Below are positions 28,900 through 38,349 of a stretch of DNA of 39,391 bases, in pieces (within the stretch, counting starts at the first letter, position 1; every line of letters begins with the position of its first letter). This DNA comes from a virus. The stretch spans positions 1 through 39,391 of the IMG/VR virus record IMGVR_UViG_3300009593_000044; one strand, given 5' to 3'. The position numbers and the translations under genes were made by a program. A model generated the notes under the pieces. That model was not told the origin of the DNA. It worked only from the letters and a program-made list of their open reading frames with translations, and made no database searches.

Positions 28900-29571
28900 A
28901 TGGCAGAAGAAAAATCTGAACAAGTGCAAGATAGCGATGTATCAAGCGCTGAAGAATCTAAGGTAGAAGAAGCAGCAGTTGCTGAATCTCAAGAAGAAAT
29001 CGTTGATGATACTTCTCAAGATGATGAACTTGATAAGCGAATACACAGAGCAAACAAAGAAGCTGCAAAGTTTCGAGTTGAAAAGAAGGAAGTTGAAACT
29101 AAATACAACGACTTAATTGACAACTTGGGCAAAGCGTTAGGATTCGTAGAAGAATCTGAAGGCAGCAATGCAGAAGCATTAGCAGATGAAGTTGCAAAAC
29201 TTCAGAGTGAGAATAAAAATCTCAAACTAATGCAAGCATTTAACAACGTTGTATCGGCTGAAGGTGCTGATGAAGAACTAACTTGGTCATATTTAATGGC
29301 TAAGGGTGGATTAACTGATTTAGATGTTGATGACCCAGAACTTAGTAATAAGTTAGGAGAATTAATAACTAATGCAATAGAAGTTAAACCGAACCTTAAA
29401 GCAAGTGCTTCTACTTCAGTTGTAAAGAAAAGTGGAATTGATATGTCTAATGATAATCAACCACTTGATACTGAATCAAGGATTAGACAACTTGAAGCAG
29501 ATAAGAATTTAAAAGAAGCAAGAAGGTTAAAGTCTCAAAGACTATATGAGTTAGCAAGAGATAATAACTAA
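28900..29571 (+). CDS. Scaffold protein (capsid assembly)
   Basis: The product is 223 aa. Acidic, disordered N-terminus (VEEAAVAESQEEIVDDTSQD), a long coiled coil (HRANKEAAKFRVEKKEVETK; EVAKLQSENKNLKLMQAF), then a basic C-terminal helix (IRQLEADKNLKEARRLKSQ). This is the standard phage scaffold design, and the gene lies just before the major capsid gene. It shapes the procapsid and leaves before maturation. Confidence 0.85.
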   Translation: MAEEKSEQVQDSDVSSAEESKVEEAAVAESQEEIVDDTSQDDELDKRIHRANKEAAKFRVEKKEVETKYNDLIDNLGKALGFVEESEGSNAEALADEVAKLQSENKNLKLMQAFNNVVSAEGADEELTWSYLMAKGGLTDLDVDDPELSNKLGELITNAIEVKPNLKASASTSVVKKSGIDMSNDNQPLDTESRIRQLEADKNLKEARRLKSQRLYELARDNN

Positions 29572-29611
29572 GTATTAATTTAACAAGTTTATATAAGGAG
29601 TAAAAGCTAAA

Positions 29612-30559
29612 ATGGCTGGAATTACAGGGCAAGGTCAAACATTTAATCTTCCTAATTACGTGGGAGACTTATTTGAATTGACCCCAAGCGATACTCCATT
29701 TTTGAGCTTAATTGGTGGACTTAGTGGTGGAGAATCTACTACAAGTCCTTCATTCCAATGGCAAGCATACGACTTGAGAGCTGCTGCGGCTGACAATGCT
29801 GCACTAGAAGGCGCTAACGCACCTACAAGCGAATCAAGAGTTAGAAGTAACTACTATAACGTATGCCAAATCATGCAAGAGAGTATCGAAGTTTCATACT
29901 CAAAGATGGCTTCCATTGGCGCTTACAGTGGAGAAAATATAGCTGGAGACAATCCAGTAACAAACGAAATGGATTTTCAAGTAGAGCAAATGCTAAAGCA
30001 AATTGCTAGAGATGCTGAAAAATCATTCTTAGAGGGCGCATTTAACGACCCAGCAGATAATACTACTGCGAGAAAAACTCAAGGTATATCTAATGCTGCT
30101 GGTAACAGTGCAGATATGGCTGATGCCGCACTTACTGAAGATAAGGTCTTAGACCTTATGCAAGCAGTATGGGAAAATGGCGGAATCCAAGTTTCTGAAA
30201 CTGCAACACTAATGTGTAATGCAAACGTTAAAAGACAGTTAACAAAGATTTTTGTTACTGACAAAAACTATCGTGAAGAATCACGTAATGTTGCTGGAGT
30301 TAACGTTACAACAATAGAAACTGATTTTGGTAAAGTGAACGTTCTTTTAAACAGACACGTTCATACCCAACAGTTATATGTTGTATCTGCTGAATTGTGC
30401 GTACCAGTATTTATGAACATCCCAGATAAAGGATTCTTATTCGTAGAACCTCTTGCAAAAGAAGGCGCTGCTGAAAAGTTCCAAATCTATGGAGAAGTTG
30501 GACTTAAATATGGTAATCCAAATGCACATGGTAAAATAGTTAATATTGCTGCTATCTAA
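29612..30559 (+). CDS. Major capsid protein (SU10/DUF5309-like)
   Basis: The product is 315 aa. N-terminus with TFNLPNYVGDLFELTPSDTP followed by FLSLIGG is characteristic of the SU10-type HK97-fold capsid proteins (DUF5309). Starts after AAGGAGTAAAAG. It is the most abundant virion protein and builds the icosahedral shell. A strong terminator follows, so it ends the head transcript. Confidence 0.9.
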   Translation: MAGITGQGQTFNLPNYVGDLFELTPSDTPFLSLIGGLSGGESTTSPSFQWQAYDLRAAAADNAALEGANAPTSESRVRSNYYNVCQIMQESIEVSYSKMASIGAYSGENIAGDNPVTNEMDFQVEQMLKQIARDAEKSFLEGAFNDPADNTTARKTQGISNAAGNSADMADAALTEDKVLDLMQAVWENGGIQVSETATLMCNANVKRQLTKIFVTDKNYREESRNVAGVNVTTIETDFGKVNVLLNRHVHTQQLYVVSAELCVPVFMNIPDKGFLFVEPLAKEGAAEKFQIYGEVGLKYGNPNAHGKIVNIAAI

Positions 30560-30580
30560 GTAGTAATAGTTTCATAAGAT

Positions 30581-30614
30581 AAGACCCACTTTATTGTGGG
30601 TCTTTTCTTTTTCT
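30581..30614 (+). terminator. Intrinsic terminator after the capsid gene
   Basis: Stem AAGACCCAC (30581-30589) and GTGGGTCTT (30596-30604), loop TTTATT, then TTCTTTTTCT. Nine perfect base pairs with a U-rich tail. Confidence 0.93.
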
Positions 30615-30618
30615 ATGT

Positions 30619-30624
30619 TAAAAT
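30619..30624 (+). promoter_or_regulatory. Leaderless -10 box of the tail operon
   Basis: TAAAAT exactly 6 nt before ATG 30631, just after the terminator; no Shine-Dalgarno sequence. TTGTGG at 30594 is a weak -35 (19-bp spacer). It restarts transcription for the tail genes. Confidence 0.6.
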
Positions 30625-30630
30625 TCGGTC

Positions 30631-30777
30631 ATGGATTTTATAGATAATGATGGTGTAATTCATATAGGTTATCCACCGCAGCAAGCAGAACGCAGGGGAT
30701 GGAAACCAGTCGATGACAAAGCTAAGGTCAAAGAAAAAGTAAAAGTTACATCTAAGAAAATAGAAGAAGAAGAATAA
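30631..30777 (+). CDS. Small hypothetical protein (48 aa) at the start of the connector operon
   Basis: DGVIHIGYPPQQAERRGWKP, then a Lys/Glu tail (KVKEKVKVTSKKIEEEE). The start is set by the -10 box. The stop overlaps the next ATG. Its place suits a head-decoration or connector accessory; the function is unknown. Confidence 0.7.
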   Translation: MDFIDNDGVIHIGYPPQQAERRGWKPVDDKAKVKEKVKVTSKKIEEEE

Positions 30778-30959
30778 TGTCTTGGTACATGCTAGGCGAT
30801 GAACCTATATTTTTTGAAAACGATTCTTTAATTGATAAAGAAATGCGAAAAAAAATACAAGCAATCGAACCACCAGATAAAGCTGGTGGCGCATGGAAAA
30901 CTAAAACAGGCAAACGTAGGGTAGCGGCAATAAAACCAACAACATTAGAAGAGGAATAA
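30777..30959 (+). CDS. Small hypothetical protein (60 aa)
   Basis: TAATG overlap with the previous gene. Charged, with IEPPDKAGGAWKTKTGKRR. It resembles disordered head-tail linker proteins, but no family is assigned. Confidence 0.7.
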   Translation: MSWYMLGDEPIFFENDSLIDKEMRKKIQAIEPPDKAGGAWKTKTGKRRVAAIKPTTLEEE

Positions 30960-31406
30960 ATGGTTAACAAAGTTTATTTAAGACCAAGTTATTGCACAAC
31001 TTCTGAATATGAAACCGCAACAGGAAGAACTGCGAGTTCTGATTCAGTAACGCTTGCAAAGCTGCAACTTGCATCAGACATTTTGGACTATCACATAAAT
31101 ACTGCATTTAAAGTAGATTCATCTGGTAATCCAACTAACAGTGATGTACACGACATATTAAGAGATGCTACTGCATTTCAAATGGAATATATGGTCGAAT
31201 TAGGATTAGAAGATTTCGATAAATTAGAATTAACTGGCAAAGTTCAGTTAGGTTCTTTAAATCTTGACAAGTACCCAGACATACTTGCACCAAGAGCAAA
31301 ACGTTTAATGGTTAATCATGGATTCTTAGGACATCATGCAGCAGTATTTTATAACTATGATGACAGTTTACCTAAAGCTATTACTGATGATGACATTGGC
31401 GAATAA
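30960..31406 (+). CDS. Head-tail connector protein (HK97 gp6/SPP1 gp15-like adaptor)
   Basis: The product is 148 aa. Early helices after CTTSEYETATGR and then ASDILDYHINTAF match the small helical adaptor family. It would attach under the portal. Order portal... capsid, adaptor, stopper, gp10-like, terminator, tube is the standard siphovirus run. Confidence 0.75.
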   Translation: MVNKVYLRPSYCTTSEYETATGRTASSDSVTLAKLQLASDILDYHINTAFKVDSSGNPTNSDVHDILRDATAFQMEYMVELGLEDFDKLELTGKVQLGSLNLDKYPDILAPRAKRLMVNHGFLGHHAAVFYNYDDSLPKAITDDDIGE

Positions 31407-31729
31407 TGGGAGTAATCAGTCCGCTGCTGCAACATCAAGCAACAAGAAGTTCATTACAAGGTATGTCCGCTTATGGAGAAGTATTTGATACATCTGAAAC
31501 TATCAGATGCAGAATAGAACCTAGCAGCAAAAGAGTAAGTACAGAAGAATCTAACGAGACATTAGCATCAGCAAAGTTATATGCAGAGAAAGACCAAGCA
31601 CTGGAAGTTGGCGATAAAATATCTTTTGATTCGATTACATATTATGTATTACAAATTAACAAGATATATGGTCTAAGTAACATTTCACACATTGAAGCTG
31701 ATTTAGGAGTTGATACAACAAGTGGCTAA
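31406..31729 (+). CDS. Head closure (stopper) protein, SPP1 gp16-like
   Basis: The product is 107 aa, beta-rich: ETIRCRIEPSSKR and GDKISFDSITYYVLQINKIY have the two-sheet pattern of stopper proteins. ATG overlaps the adaptor stop (TAATG). Assigned by order and size. Confidence 0.7.
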   Translation: MGVISPLLQHQATRSSLQGMSAYGEVFDTSETIRCRIEPSSKRVSTEESNETLASAKLYAEKDQALEVGDKISFDSITYYVLQINKIYGLSNISHIEADLGVDTTSG

Positions 31730-32066
31730 ATATTATAATTTTGACTGGTTCGGTAATGATGTACGAAAAAAAATAAACAGTGCTGCACATCGTGGTGTTG
31801 TAAAAGGATTAGAGTTTATAAAACAAGAATCAGTAAAGGTAGTTCCAAAAGATACTGGTCTCTTAGAGAAATCTGCAAACATAGCATTTAATAATGAAAT
31901 GCAAGGTGTTGTATTTTATGACACACCATACGCAATAAGACAACACGAAGAATTAAATTTTAGACATGCTGAAGGTCGAATTGCTAAATATTTAGAGCTG
32001 CCATTTCAACAAAACCAAATGAAAGCATTACAAATAATTCAACGAGAAATAAACAAGGAGACATAA
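31722..32066 (+). CDS. HK97 gp10-like head-tail/tail component
   Basis: The product is 114 aa from GTG 31722; a TTG at 31710 would add four residues but is only one base after AGGAG. SVKVVPKDTGLLEKSANIAF is the signature of the gp10 family (VP-x-DTG-x-L-x-xS). Overlaps the stopper gene by 8 nt. Helps join or complete the tail. Confidence 0.82.
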   Translation: MAKYYNFDWFGNDVRKKINSAAHRGVVKGLEFIKQESVKVVPKDTGLLEKSANIAFNNEMQGVVFYDTPYAIRQHEELNFRHAEGRIAKYLELPFQQNQMKALQIIQREINKET

Positions 32067-32482
32067 TGTTAGCTTCAGAAGTAGCAGAATGGATAGGAAC
32101 TAACGTAACTAATTGCAGCTTCGACACAACTGGCGTTACTGGAAACGTTTTTATTTCTACTATGCCATCAAGTCCAGATACAGTTGTTATGGTAAGCGAG
32201 TATGGCGGTATTGTTGATGACAAAAATCCATTCTCCGATATAAATATTCAAACTAGAATACGTGGTACAAAAGACCCAAGAGTAGGTTATAACATTGCAA
32301 AAGAAATCTTTGATGAATTGCAAGGACTTACCAATACTACGCTAATATCTAGTGGTAGTCGTGTTATAAAAGTCGTTGCGCAAAACACACCGATAGATAT
32401 TGGTCGTGATGACAATGGCAGGCACGAGTGGACAGTCAATTTTAATATTGAAGTCCGCGATATAGGAACTAACAGAAGTTAG
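32066..32482 (+). CDS. Tail terminator (minor capsid-type)
   Basis: The product is 138 aa. Contains VVMVSEYGG and DPRVGYNIAKEIFDELQGL, as in phage tail-terminator/minor capsid proteins, which cap the tail tube. ATG overlaps the previous TAA. Confidence 0.78.
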   Translation: MLASEVAEWIGTNVTNCSFDTTGVTGNVFISTMPSSPDTVVMVSEYGGIVDDKNPFSDINIQTRIRGTKDPRVGYNIAKEIFDELQGLTNTTLISSGSRVIKVVAQNTPIDIGRDDNGRHEWTVNFNIEVRDIGTNRS

Positions 32483-32503
32483 TTAGAAGGAGATAAGAGA
32501 AGA

Positions 32504-32932
32504 ATGGCTAACGCTAAAGTAGCAGCTAAAACTGCAACATGGGAAGTATCAGCAGATAGTGGGTCGACATTTAACACTATTGAAGGTATTACCGACTTTT
32601 CTATGTCTAACAGTCCGACAGATGCTGATGTTACCGATTTTGGTAGTGGTTTAAATACAGAGCATAAAGTAATCAGAAGAGCTATTGAGTTTACACTTAA
32701 TGGATTCTGGCTAGAAGATGATTCAACTGGCGATATAGATGCTGGTCAAGAAAAAGTCTATGATGCTGGAAAAGCTGATACAGAACTTGTTTATAAACTA
32801 ACTACAAATGGTGGTTCAACAATTCAGTTTACAGGTACTGCGGTATTTACACTTGCAGGCGATGTCAACAATGTTATGACATGGAGTGCAACAATAAGAG
32901 CAACAGGCGCAGTTACATATACTGATGCCTAA
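32504..32932 (+). CDS. Major tail tube protein
   Basis: The product is 142 aa. GITDFSMSNSPTDADVTDFG followed by a beta-sheet pattern ending TWSATIRATGAVTYTDA fits the small tube-protein family. Start after AGAAGGAGATAAG, the strongest Shine-Dalgarno context here, which suits high expression. Confidence 0.85.
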   Translation: MANAKVAAKTATWEVSADSGSTFNTIEGITDFSMSNSPTDADVTDFGSGLNTEHKVIRRAIEFTLNGFWLEDDSTGDIDAGQEKVYDAGKADTELVYKLTTNGGSTIQFTGTAVFTLAGDVNNVMTWSATIRATGAVTYTDA

Positions 32933-32958
32933 TCTTATTTAGAAGAAAGGTATAAATT

Positions 32959-33330
32959 ATGAGCGACAATTTTATAGATTTCGATGCTGCGTGGGAAGAA
33001 CAACAAGAAGAACCAATAGTTGTTAAGATACGTGGTAAAAAGTACGAACTACCAGCTTCGGTATCGGCTGCGTTCATGTTAGAAATAACTAAGATTACAT
33101 CACAAAAAGGTGTAAACGAAAATTTGAATGCAGCTGATATAGGCGCACTTATCAATGCACTATTTGGTAAAAGCGTTGTTGATGACTGGCTAGCAGATGG
33201 TATGTCGTTACCACAACTAAATGATGTACTTAACAAAATGTTAAAACATTATGGTCTTGATGGGAGTTCAAGTGATGTCGACCCAAAAGAGAAACCCAAG
33301 CTGAACGAATCACAAGACAAAAAAAAGTAG
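32959..33330 (+). CDS. Tail assembly chaperone, short form (gpG-like)
   Basis: The product is 123 aa, ending LNESQDKKK. Acidic N-terminus, a core with VVKIRGKKYELPASVSAAFM. The position between tube and tape measure, and the A-rich slippery end, identify it as the gpG-like chaperone. Confidence 0.87.
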   Translation: MSDNFIDFDAAWEEQQEEPIVVKIRGKKYELPASVSAAFMLEITKITSQKGVNENLNAADIGALINALFGKSVVDDWLADGMSLPQLNDVLNKMLKHYGLDGSSSDVDPKEKPKLNESQDKKK

Positions 33331-33578
33331 AAACTTTTTTTAATAACTGGAACTTAATAGAAGCAGACTTTCAGCGAGAATACCAGATAGACATAATGCC
33401 AGAAATAAAAGCTGGCATGTCATGGCGTAGGTTCATTTTGTTATATAATTGCTTAAGCAGCGCAAGCGTTACAGTAGAATTGCAACAATATGAAAAACAG
33501 AAATTACAAAGTGGAGTTACAGAAATCGGCACTGACCGACATCTTGACAGATACCTCAAGTCTCAATTCGGAGATTAA
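32959..33578 (+). CDS. Tail assembly chaperone, frameshifted long form (gpGT-like)
   Basis: A -1 shift at 33321-33327 joins codons 1-123 to the frame that runs from 33327 to TAA 33576-33578, giving about 206 aa. The added part begins VETFFNNWNLIEADFQREYQ and includes MSWRRFILLYNCLS, typical of the T part (MSWREF motif). The short form is made most of the time and the long form now and then; both hold the tape measure for tube assembly. The shift is inferred from sequence and from the well-known conservation of this site. Confidence 0.82.
33319..33327 (+). promoter_or_regulatory. -1 ribosomal frameshift slippery site
   Basis: Codons GAC AAA AAA AAG TAG: the heptamer A AAA AAG (33321-33327) lets both tRNAs re-pair after a -1 slip, just before the stop of the short form. 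Confidence 0.8.
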
Positions 33579-33581
33579 ATA

Positions 33582-36428
33582 ATGTCTTTAACAGTAGGCG
33601 AATTATCAGCAATACTTAAAGTTGAAAACAGACAGTTTGAAGAAGCATTAAAATCTGCAAAGAAGGCAATGGAACGTGCCGCAGCTGGTGCAGATGACTT
33701 AGGCGATGAAGCCCAGACCTCATTTAATAAAGGCGCTAAAGCTGCCGACAAAATGGGTAAAGAAATAAAAGACATTACCAAAAATTCTAAAAAAGCAGAA
33801 AATCCTATGGGTAAGTTAGGGAAAACTATTGGTACTGCATTTAAAGTTGGTGTAATTGTAGCATTCGGTAAAAAAATAGCTGATGTAACAATGCAAATGG
33901 CTAATCTAGCGTTAGAAGCGCAAGAATCCGCAGCTGCATTTGAGATTACATTCGGTTCAGCAGCAAAAGAAACTACAAGATTCGTAGAAGATATGGCACA
34001 TGCGTTTGGTATGACAAGAGCAGAGATGCAACAACAGATGGCGGTTACTGGTTCGGTTATTCAAGGTTTAGGTTTTACTTCAGATGCAGCAGCTGGTATG
34101 TCCGAAAACATTTTAAGTTTAGGCGGAGACCTTGCAGCATTTATGAACATTCAAGAAGGTGCAGTAGTTCCAGCACAAGCGATAACTAAGGCACTTACAG
34201 GCGAGAGAGAAATGCTTAAAAGTATGGGAATCGTTCTTCGACAGACTGAAGTTGACCAAAAAGCAATGAACCTAACAGGCAAGGCTTCAGTATCACAATT
34301 AACTGACCAAGAGAAAGCTGCGGCTTCTTTAGTTTTAATTGAAGAGAAGATGGGTCATATTAAAGGACAGTTAGCAAGAGAAGCCGAAGGTGCTGCTAAC
34401 CAGATGAGACAATTACGTGCAGAGTTCAAAGAAGCACAGACAGAGGTTGGCGCTGCGTTAATGCCAGCATTCGCAACATTTATACCAGTTGTAAGAGAAC
34501 TAATACCAACATTTAAAGAAGTAATGGGTACAGTAGCAAAAGTAGTTCAAATATTTATGAACTCATTAATGCCAGCATTAGACCCAATAAAAGAAATATT
34601 TACAAACTTAATGCCAGTAATAGAAGGTGTAGCACTTGTATTAGGTGGTGCGCTAAAAATAGCAATAGAAGCTATTGCTGCAATATTAAATGCAACAGTA
34701 ATACCTATTATGAAAGCGTATGCACTTGTTTACACAGAAATAATGAATGCGTTAGGTCATACAACTACTGCACAAGAAGAGTTTTTAAGAAGCGCAGAAA
34801 GTGCTGAAGGTATCATCTTCCGCTTAACTGAAGCAATAGCATCTGGCATAGACCCACAAGAAGCGTTTAATGCTGCAATGTCCGAAGCAAATGATTTAGG
34901 TATAGACCAAAAAGATATTTTTGATGATGCAACTGGTGTAGCTTATGGATTTGGAGATGCAGTAAATACCGCAACTGAAGAAGAAATAAAACTTAAAAAA
35001 GCACAACTTGAAGCGATGCAAGCAAGTCAACAAAACACTTATGCAACCACTGGACAAACAAAAGCTATACAACAACTTGAAGCTGACATAGAAGCACTTG
35101 AACAAGAACAGTTACAAGCACAGTATGCACAATACAATTATGCAAGAGCGCAAGCATATTCAACTGATGGCACTGGAGAGTTTGAAGATGCAACAGAAGA
35201 AGCAACTGATGCAGTAGCTAAACAATCACTTGAGTTAGATAAGAATACACAAGCTAAATTAAATAACAACAGTGTATCTAACGAAGCAGTTAGTGCAATG
35301 CTTAACTTAGTAAATGCAGTTCAAAGAGTTACAGAGATACAAAGCAGAGAGACAGTTGAGCAAGAAAAACTTAATAAATTATTAGAACAAAGAACTAAGT
35401 TACAAAAAATATTTAATGAAGAACAAGGTAAAGGCGAAGTCCAGACAGAAGCTGAACTTGCACAGATAGAACAGCTAAGAGCAAAAGAAGCTGCGTTAAT
35501 AAAACAACAAAACGAAGGATTAGATTTAGCGTTAGATATTGCTGGTGCTGAATTAGATTTAGCAGATGCTAAACAAGCAAGAGCAGAGAAAGGCGAAAAA
35601 GCAGATGCCAGAGATGATTTATCAGTACGACAAGCAGAACATAGATTAAAGAGTTTAAGAGATGAACAAGCTAATTCTAAAGATGTAACAATAGAATTAG
35701 CACAAGTACAAGAATCTTTACAATCTGCAATAGACAATTCAACTAAAGCAACTCAAGCATTTATAACCGCAGAACGTGGACTGGAAAGATTAGACACACA
35801 AATTGCTGCACAAAAGACAAAAAGAGATGATGCTGCAATCGATACTACTGCTGAACAACTTGAACTAGCAGAAGCAAAACTTGCAATGGAAGCTGCACTT
35901 CTTACTGCACAAGATAAAAACGTATTAAAAGAATCAAGAGCAACATTATCAAGAGTATTAGGATTAGACACTGCTGGTGTTAATAAGTTGTTTAGCGATT
36001 TAGGATTAGATACTTCTGCATTTAGAAGATTAAATGAAACTAAAACAATAAAGTTTGACCCAGAAACAGAACAGGCATTACATAATAATAATAATAATAA
36101 TAATTCTGGTAATAAATCTGATAAAGAAGCACAAACAGAAACTACAACAACTAATACAGAATCAATAATTGATTTTATGAAAAGAGGCGGTGGTGGCGGT
36201 GCAGTCGGCAGCGTTAGTTTAGGTCATAGTAACAGAGCAGTAGTTGATGATTCAATGTTTGATTTAGGTAATTCAAATAGCGTAGCTTCACAATTCTTAC
36301 AACAAAGAAATGAGACAGTAGTAAATATATCAGTTGACCCATCACTAGATGCAGAAGCAAGAGTTGATAAAACAATGGCTGATATAAACGACAGAATACA
36401 AGTAAAGAACAGATTTAGAGCGTTGTAA
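33582..36428 (+). CDS. Tail tape measure protein
   Basis: The product is 948 aa. Helical, Ala/Gln/Glu-rich. The N-terminal third has FGSAAKETTRFVEDMAHAFG and MSENILSLGGDLAAFMN, typical of phage tape measures. A hydrophobic segment lies near residues 345-390 (LVLGGALKIAIEAIAAILNA). The C-terminal part has coiled coils, then a run of Asn (NNNNNNN) and a Gly-rich stretch (GGGGGAVG). At about 1.5 angstrom per residue the tail would be about 140 nm. It is the longest tail gene, as usual. Confidence 0.93.
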   Translation: MSLTVGELSAILKVENRQFEEALKSAKKAMERAAAGADDLGDEAQTSFNKGAKAADKMGKEIKDITKNSKKAENPMGKLGKTIGTAFKVGVIVAFGKKIADVTMQMANLALEAQESAAAFEITFGSAAKETTRFVEDMAHAFGMTRAEMQQQMAVTGSVIQGLGFTSDAAAGMSENILSLGGDLAAFMNIQEGAVVPAQAITKALTGEREMLKSMGIVLRQTEVDQKAMNLTGKASVSQLTDQEKAAASLVLIEEKMGHIKGQLAREAEGAANQMRQLRAEFKEAQTEVGAALMPAFATFIPVVRELIPTFKEVMGTVAKVVQIFMNSLMPALDPIKEIFTNLMPVIEGVALVLGGALKIAIEAIAAILNATVIPIMKAYALVYTEIMNALGHTTTAQEEFLRSAESAEGIIFRLTEAIASGIDPQEAFNAAMSEANDLGIDQKDIFDDATGVAYGFGDAVNTATEEEIKLKKAQLEAMQASQQNTYATTGQTKAIQQLEADIEALEQEQLQAQYAQYNYARAQAYSTDGTGEFEDATEEATDAVAKQSLELDKNTQAKLNNNSVSNEAVSAMLNLVNAVQRVTEIQSRETVEQEKLNKLLEQRTKLQKIFNEEQGKGEVQTEAELAQIEQLRAKEAALIKQQNEGLDLALDIAGAELDLADAKQARAEKGEKADARDDLSVRQAEHRLKSLRDEQANSKDVTIELAQVQESLQSAIDNSTKATQAFITAERGLERLDTQIAAQKTKRDDAAIDTTAEQLELAEAKLAMEAALLTAQDKNVLKESRATLSRVLGLDTAGVNKLFSDLGLDTSAFRRLNETKTIKFDPETEQALHNNNNNNNSGNKSDKEAQTETTTTNTESIIDFMKRGGGGGAVGSVSLGHSNRAVVDDSMFDLGNSNSVASQFLQQRNETVVNISVDPSLDAEARVDKTMADINDRIQVKNRFRAL

Positions 36429-37909
36429 TGAGCTTTCAAGTTTTAATAAATGGTGTTGCATACGATGCACTAGAAAACAAAGTAACTATAAACGATAAAG
36501 CAGAAAGTAGAAGCACTGCAAAAATACAAATTTATGATGACAAATCTGCTTCAACTGGAACTATTGGAACGTTCTATTCTTTTGAACCATTCCAATCAGT
36601 ACAAATTATTGACACAAATGGAGACACTGCATTTAAAGGTGTAATAATGAAACCAGTAGCTAGATTAATTTCTCCAACACAGAGAATATGGGATTTAAAA
36701 TGTACAGACAATCATTACTATGTGGATAAAAGAATTATTGCAAGAGCTTACACAAGTCAAACTGCTGGTGCAATAGTTAGAGATTTAATTTCTAATGTCT
36801 TTAGTGCTGAAGGTATTACACAAGGAACAATACATGATTTAGCACTTGTAGATAAAATGGTGTTTAACTATGTAAATGGCGATAGGGCTTTACGTATGTT
36901 ATCTGAATATACAAATGCAGTATGGTATGTTGATGAAAATAAAGCATTACATTTTTATGAACGTACTTCAAATAATGCACCATTCACAATTAGAGATAAC
37001 GATGTTTTAACAAACCCAATGCCATATTTCGATAAAGCAAACTTTAAATATCGTAATGCACAGTACATAACAAACATTAAAAATATTACAGACACACAAG
37101 AAGAGTTTTTTATTGGAGATGGTACAAGACAAACATTTACAGTTGGTTATCCATTTAATGAATTACCAACAGTAGAACTTAATACTGGTTCTGGTTATGC
37201 TGCACAAACAGTAGGCATTCGTGGTACAGATACAGGCAAAAATTGGTACGTAGCGCTAGGAAGTAACGAGTTAGTGCAAGAATTTACCAGTACCGCTATC
37301 ACAACTGGACATTCCTTGCGAGTTACATACAAAGGTATATACCAATTAGTAGCTTTAGCGAAAGATGATGCAGAAGTAACACGTATTAACGCACTTGAAG
37401 CTGGCACAAGCACTGGTTTAATTGATGCAGCAACTACACAAGCTGGTATATCTGGTTCAGAAGCTGGTATTGATGTAGCTGCTTCTTACTTAGATAGATT
37501 CGCACAAACAAGTACGCTAATGAGTTTTACTACTACTAAAAATACACCTAATAGATTAAGAGCTGGTCAAGTTTTAGATTTTGAAATGGTAGAACAAGAG
37601 ATAGCAGGTTCATTTTTAATTGACACAATAAATATACGTTTTAGAAATGGTATTACTTTTTATGATGTTAAGTGCGTAGCTTCTCCACCAGAATACACAC
37701 TAGAAGGATTCTTTAAAGATTTAGATGACAAGATTAGTGATGCGTTTATTGAAATATCAGAAAATATTGATACTGAAGAAGTGCTTGTTATTAGAGCAGA
37801 TGGTGGAACTGAAACTACAACAGTATCTGAAGTAGATACAGAGACAGTATTAGCATGTCCAGTACCAAGTGATAGTACACTTGTAAGTGGGAGTTTATTA
37901 GTATGTTAA
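36428..37909 (+). CDS. Baseplate hub/tail-tip protein (Tal-like)
   Basis: The product is 493 aa. N-terminal VLINGVAYDALENKVTINDK and then YVDENKALHFYERTSN are typical of hub proteins with the gp27-like folds. A middle beta insert (FFIGDGTRQTFTVGYPFNE) recurs in phage baseplates. The C-terminus ends in a short helix and beta part. It joins tube and fibres. The ATG overlaps the tape-measure stop. Confidence 0.75.
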   Translation: MSFQVLINGVAYDALENKVTINDKAESRSTAKIQIYDDKSASTGTIGTFYSFEPFQSVQIIDTNGDTAFKGVIMKPVARLISPTQRIWDLKCTDNHYYVDKRIIARAYTSQTAGAIVRDLISNVFSAEGITQGTIHDLALVDKMVFNYVNGDRALRMLSEYTNAVWYVDENKALHFYERTSNNAPFTIRDNDVLTNPMPYFDKANFKYRNAQYITNIKNITDTQEEFFIGDGTRQTFTVGYPFNELPTVELNTGSGYAAQTVGIRGTDTGKNWYVALGSNELVQEFTSTAITTGHSLRVTYKGIYQLVALAKDDAEVTRINALEAGTSTGLIDAATTQAGISGSEAGIDVAASYLDRFAQTSTLMSFTTTKNTPNRLRAGQVLDFEMVEQEIAGSFLIDTINIRFRNGITFYDVKCVASPPEYTLEGFFKDLDDKISDAFIEISENIDTEEVLVIRADGGTETTTVSEVDTETVLACPVPSDSTLVSGSLLVC

Positions 37910-38349
37910 ATTGGCAAGGCGACTTAAATATAAAATCTTTTGATAAAGATGGTAATTTAATACAAGAAGATAAATTAAAAAACTTAATTACTACTGCTGG
38001 TAAAAACTTATTAGCACAAGCACTAAGAACAAGTACAGACTGCGAAATAAAATATATTGGTATTGGTTCAGATAATACTGCGGTAACTACTGGAGATACT
38101 GCTTTAGGAAACGAGACATTTAGAAAACAAGTAACCAGTCAAGCAGCTGGTGCAGCTGGTGTAACAATAACAAATCTATATGTAGCGCCAGAAGAAGCAG
38201 TAGGCACAATAGAAGAGATAGGTTTTTTTAGTGGTGCAAGCGCATCGGCTACAACTGATTCTGGAACATTATTCGCAAGAGTTTTGTACAGTCGTACAAA
38301 AACTGCGGTAGAATCAATCCAGATAGAAAGGACAGATACTATTGGCTAA
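37903..38349 (+). CDS. Tail-tip/fibre attachment protein
   Basis: The product is 148 aa. KYIGIGSDNTAVTTGDTALG and EEIGFFSG are the signature of a phage tail protein type found between baseplate hub and fibre (G-I-G-x-G-x-x-A/T...E-x-G-x-F). Overlaps both neighbours. Confidence 0.7.
   Translation: MLNWQGDLNIKSFDKDGNLIQEDKLKNLITTAGKNLLAQALRTSTDCEIKYIGIGSDNTAVTTGDTALGNETFRKQVTSQAAGAAGVTITNLYVAPEEAVGTIEEIGFFSGASASATTDSGTLFARVLYSRTKTAVESIQIERTDTIG

Noticed and set aside
32913-33236. Minus-strand frame opposite the gpG-like chaperone
   Set aside because: Shadow of a well-supported + strand gene with conserved order and frameshift site.
35321-35971. Minus-strand frames inside the tape measure gene
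   Set aside because: Shadows of Ala/Gln-rich helical coding sequence; low-complexity Ser/Cys/Ala products, no start signals.
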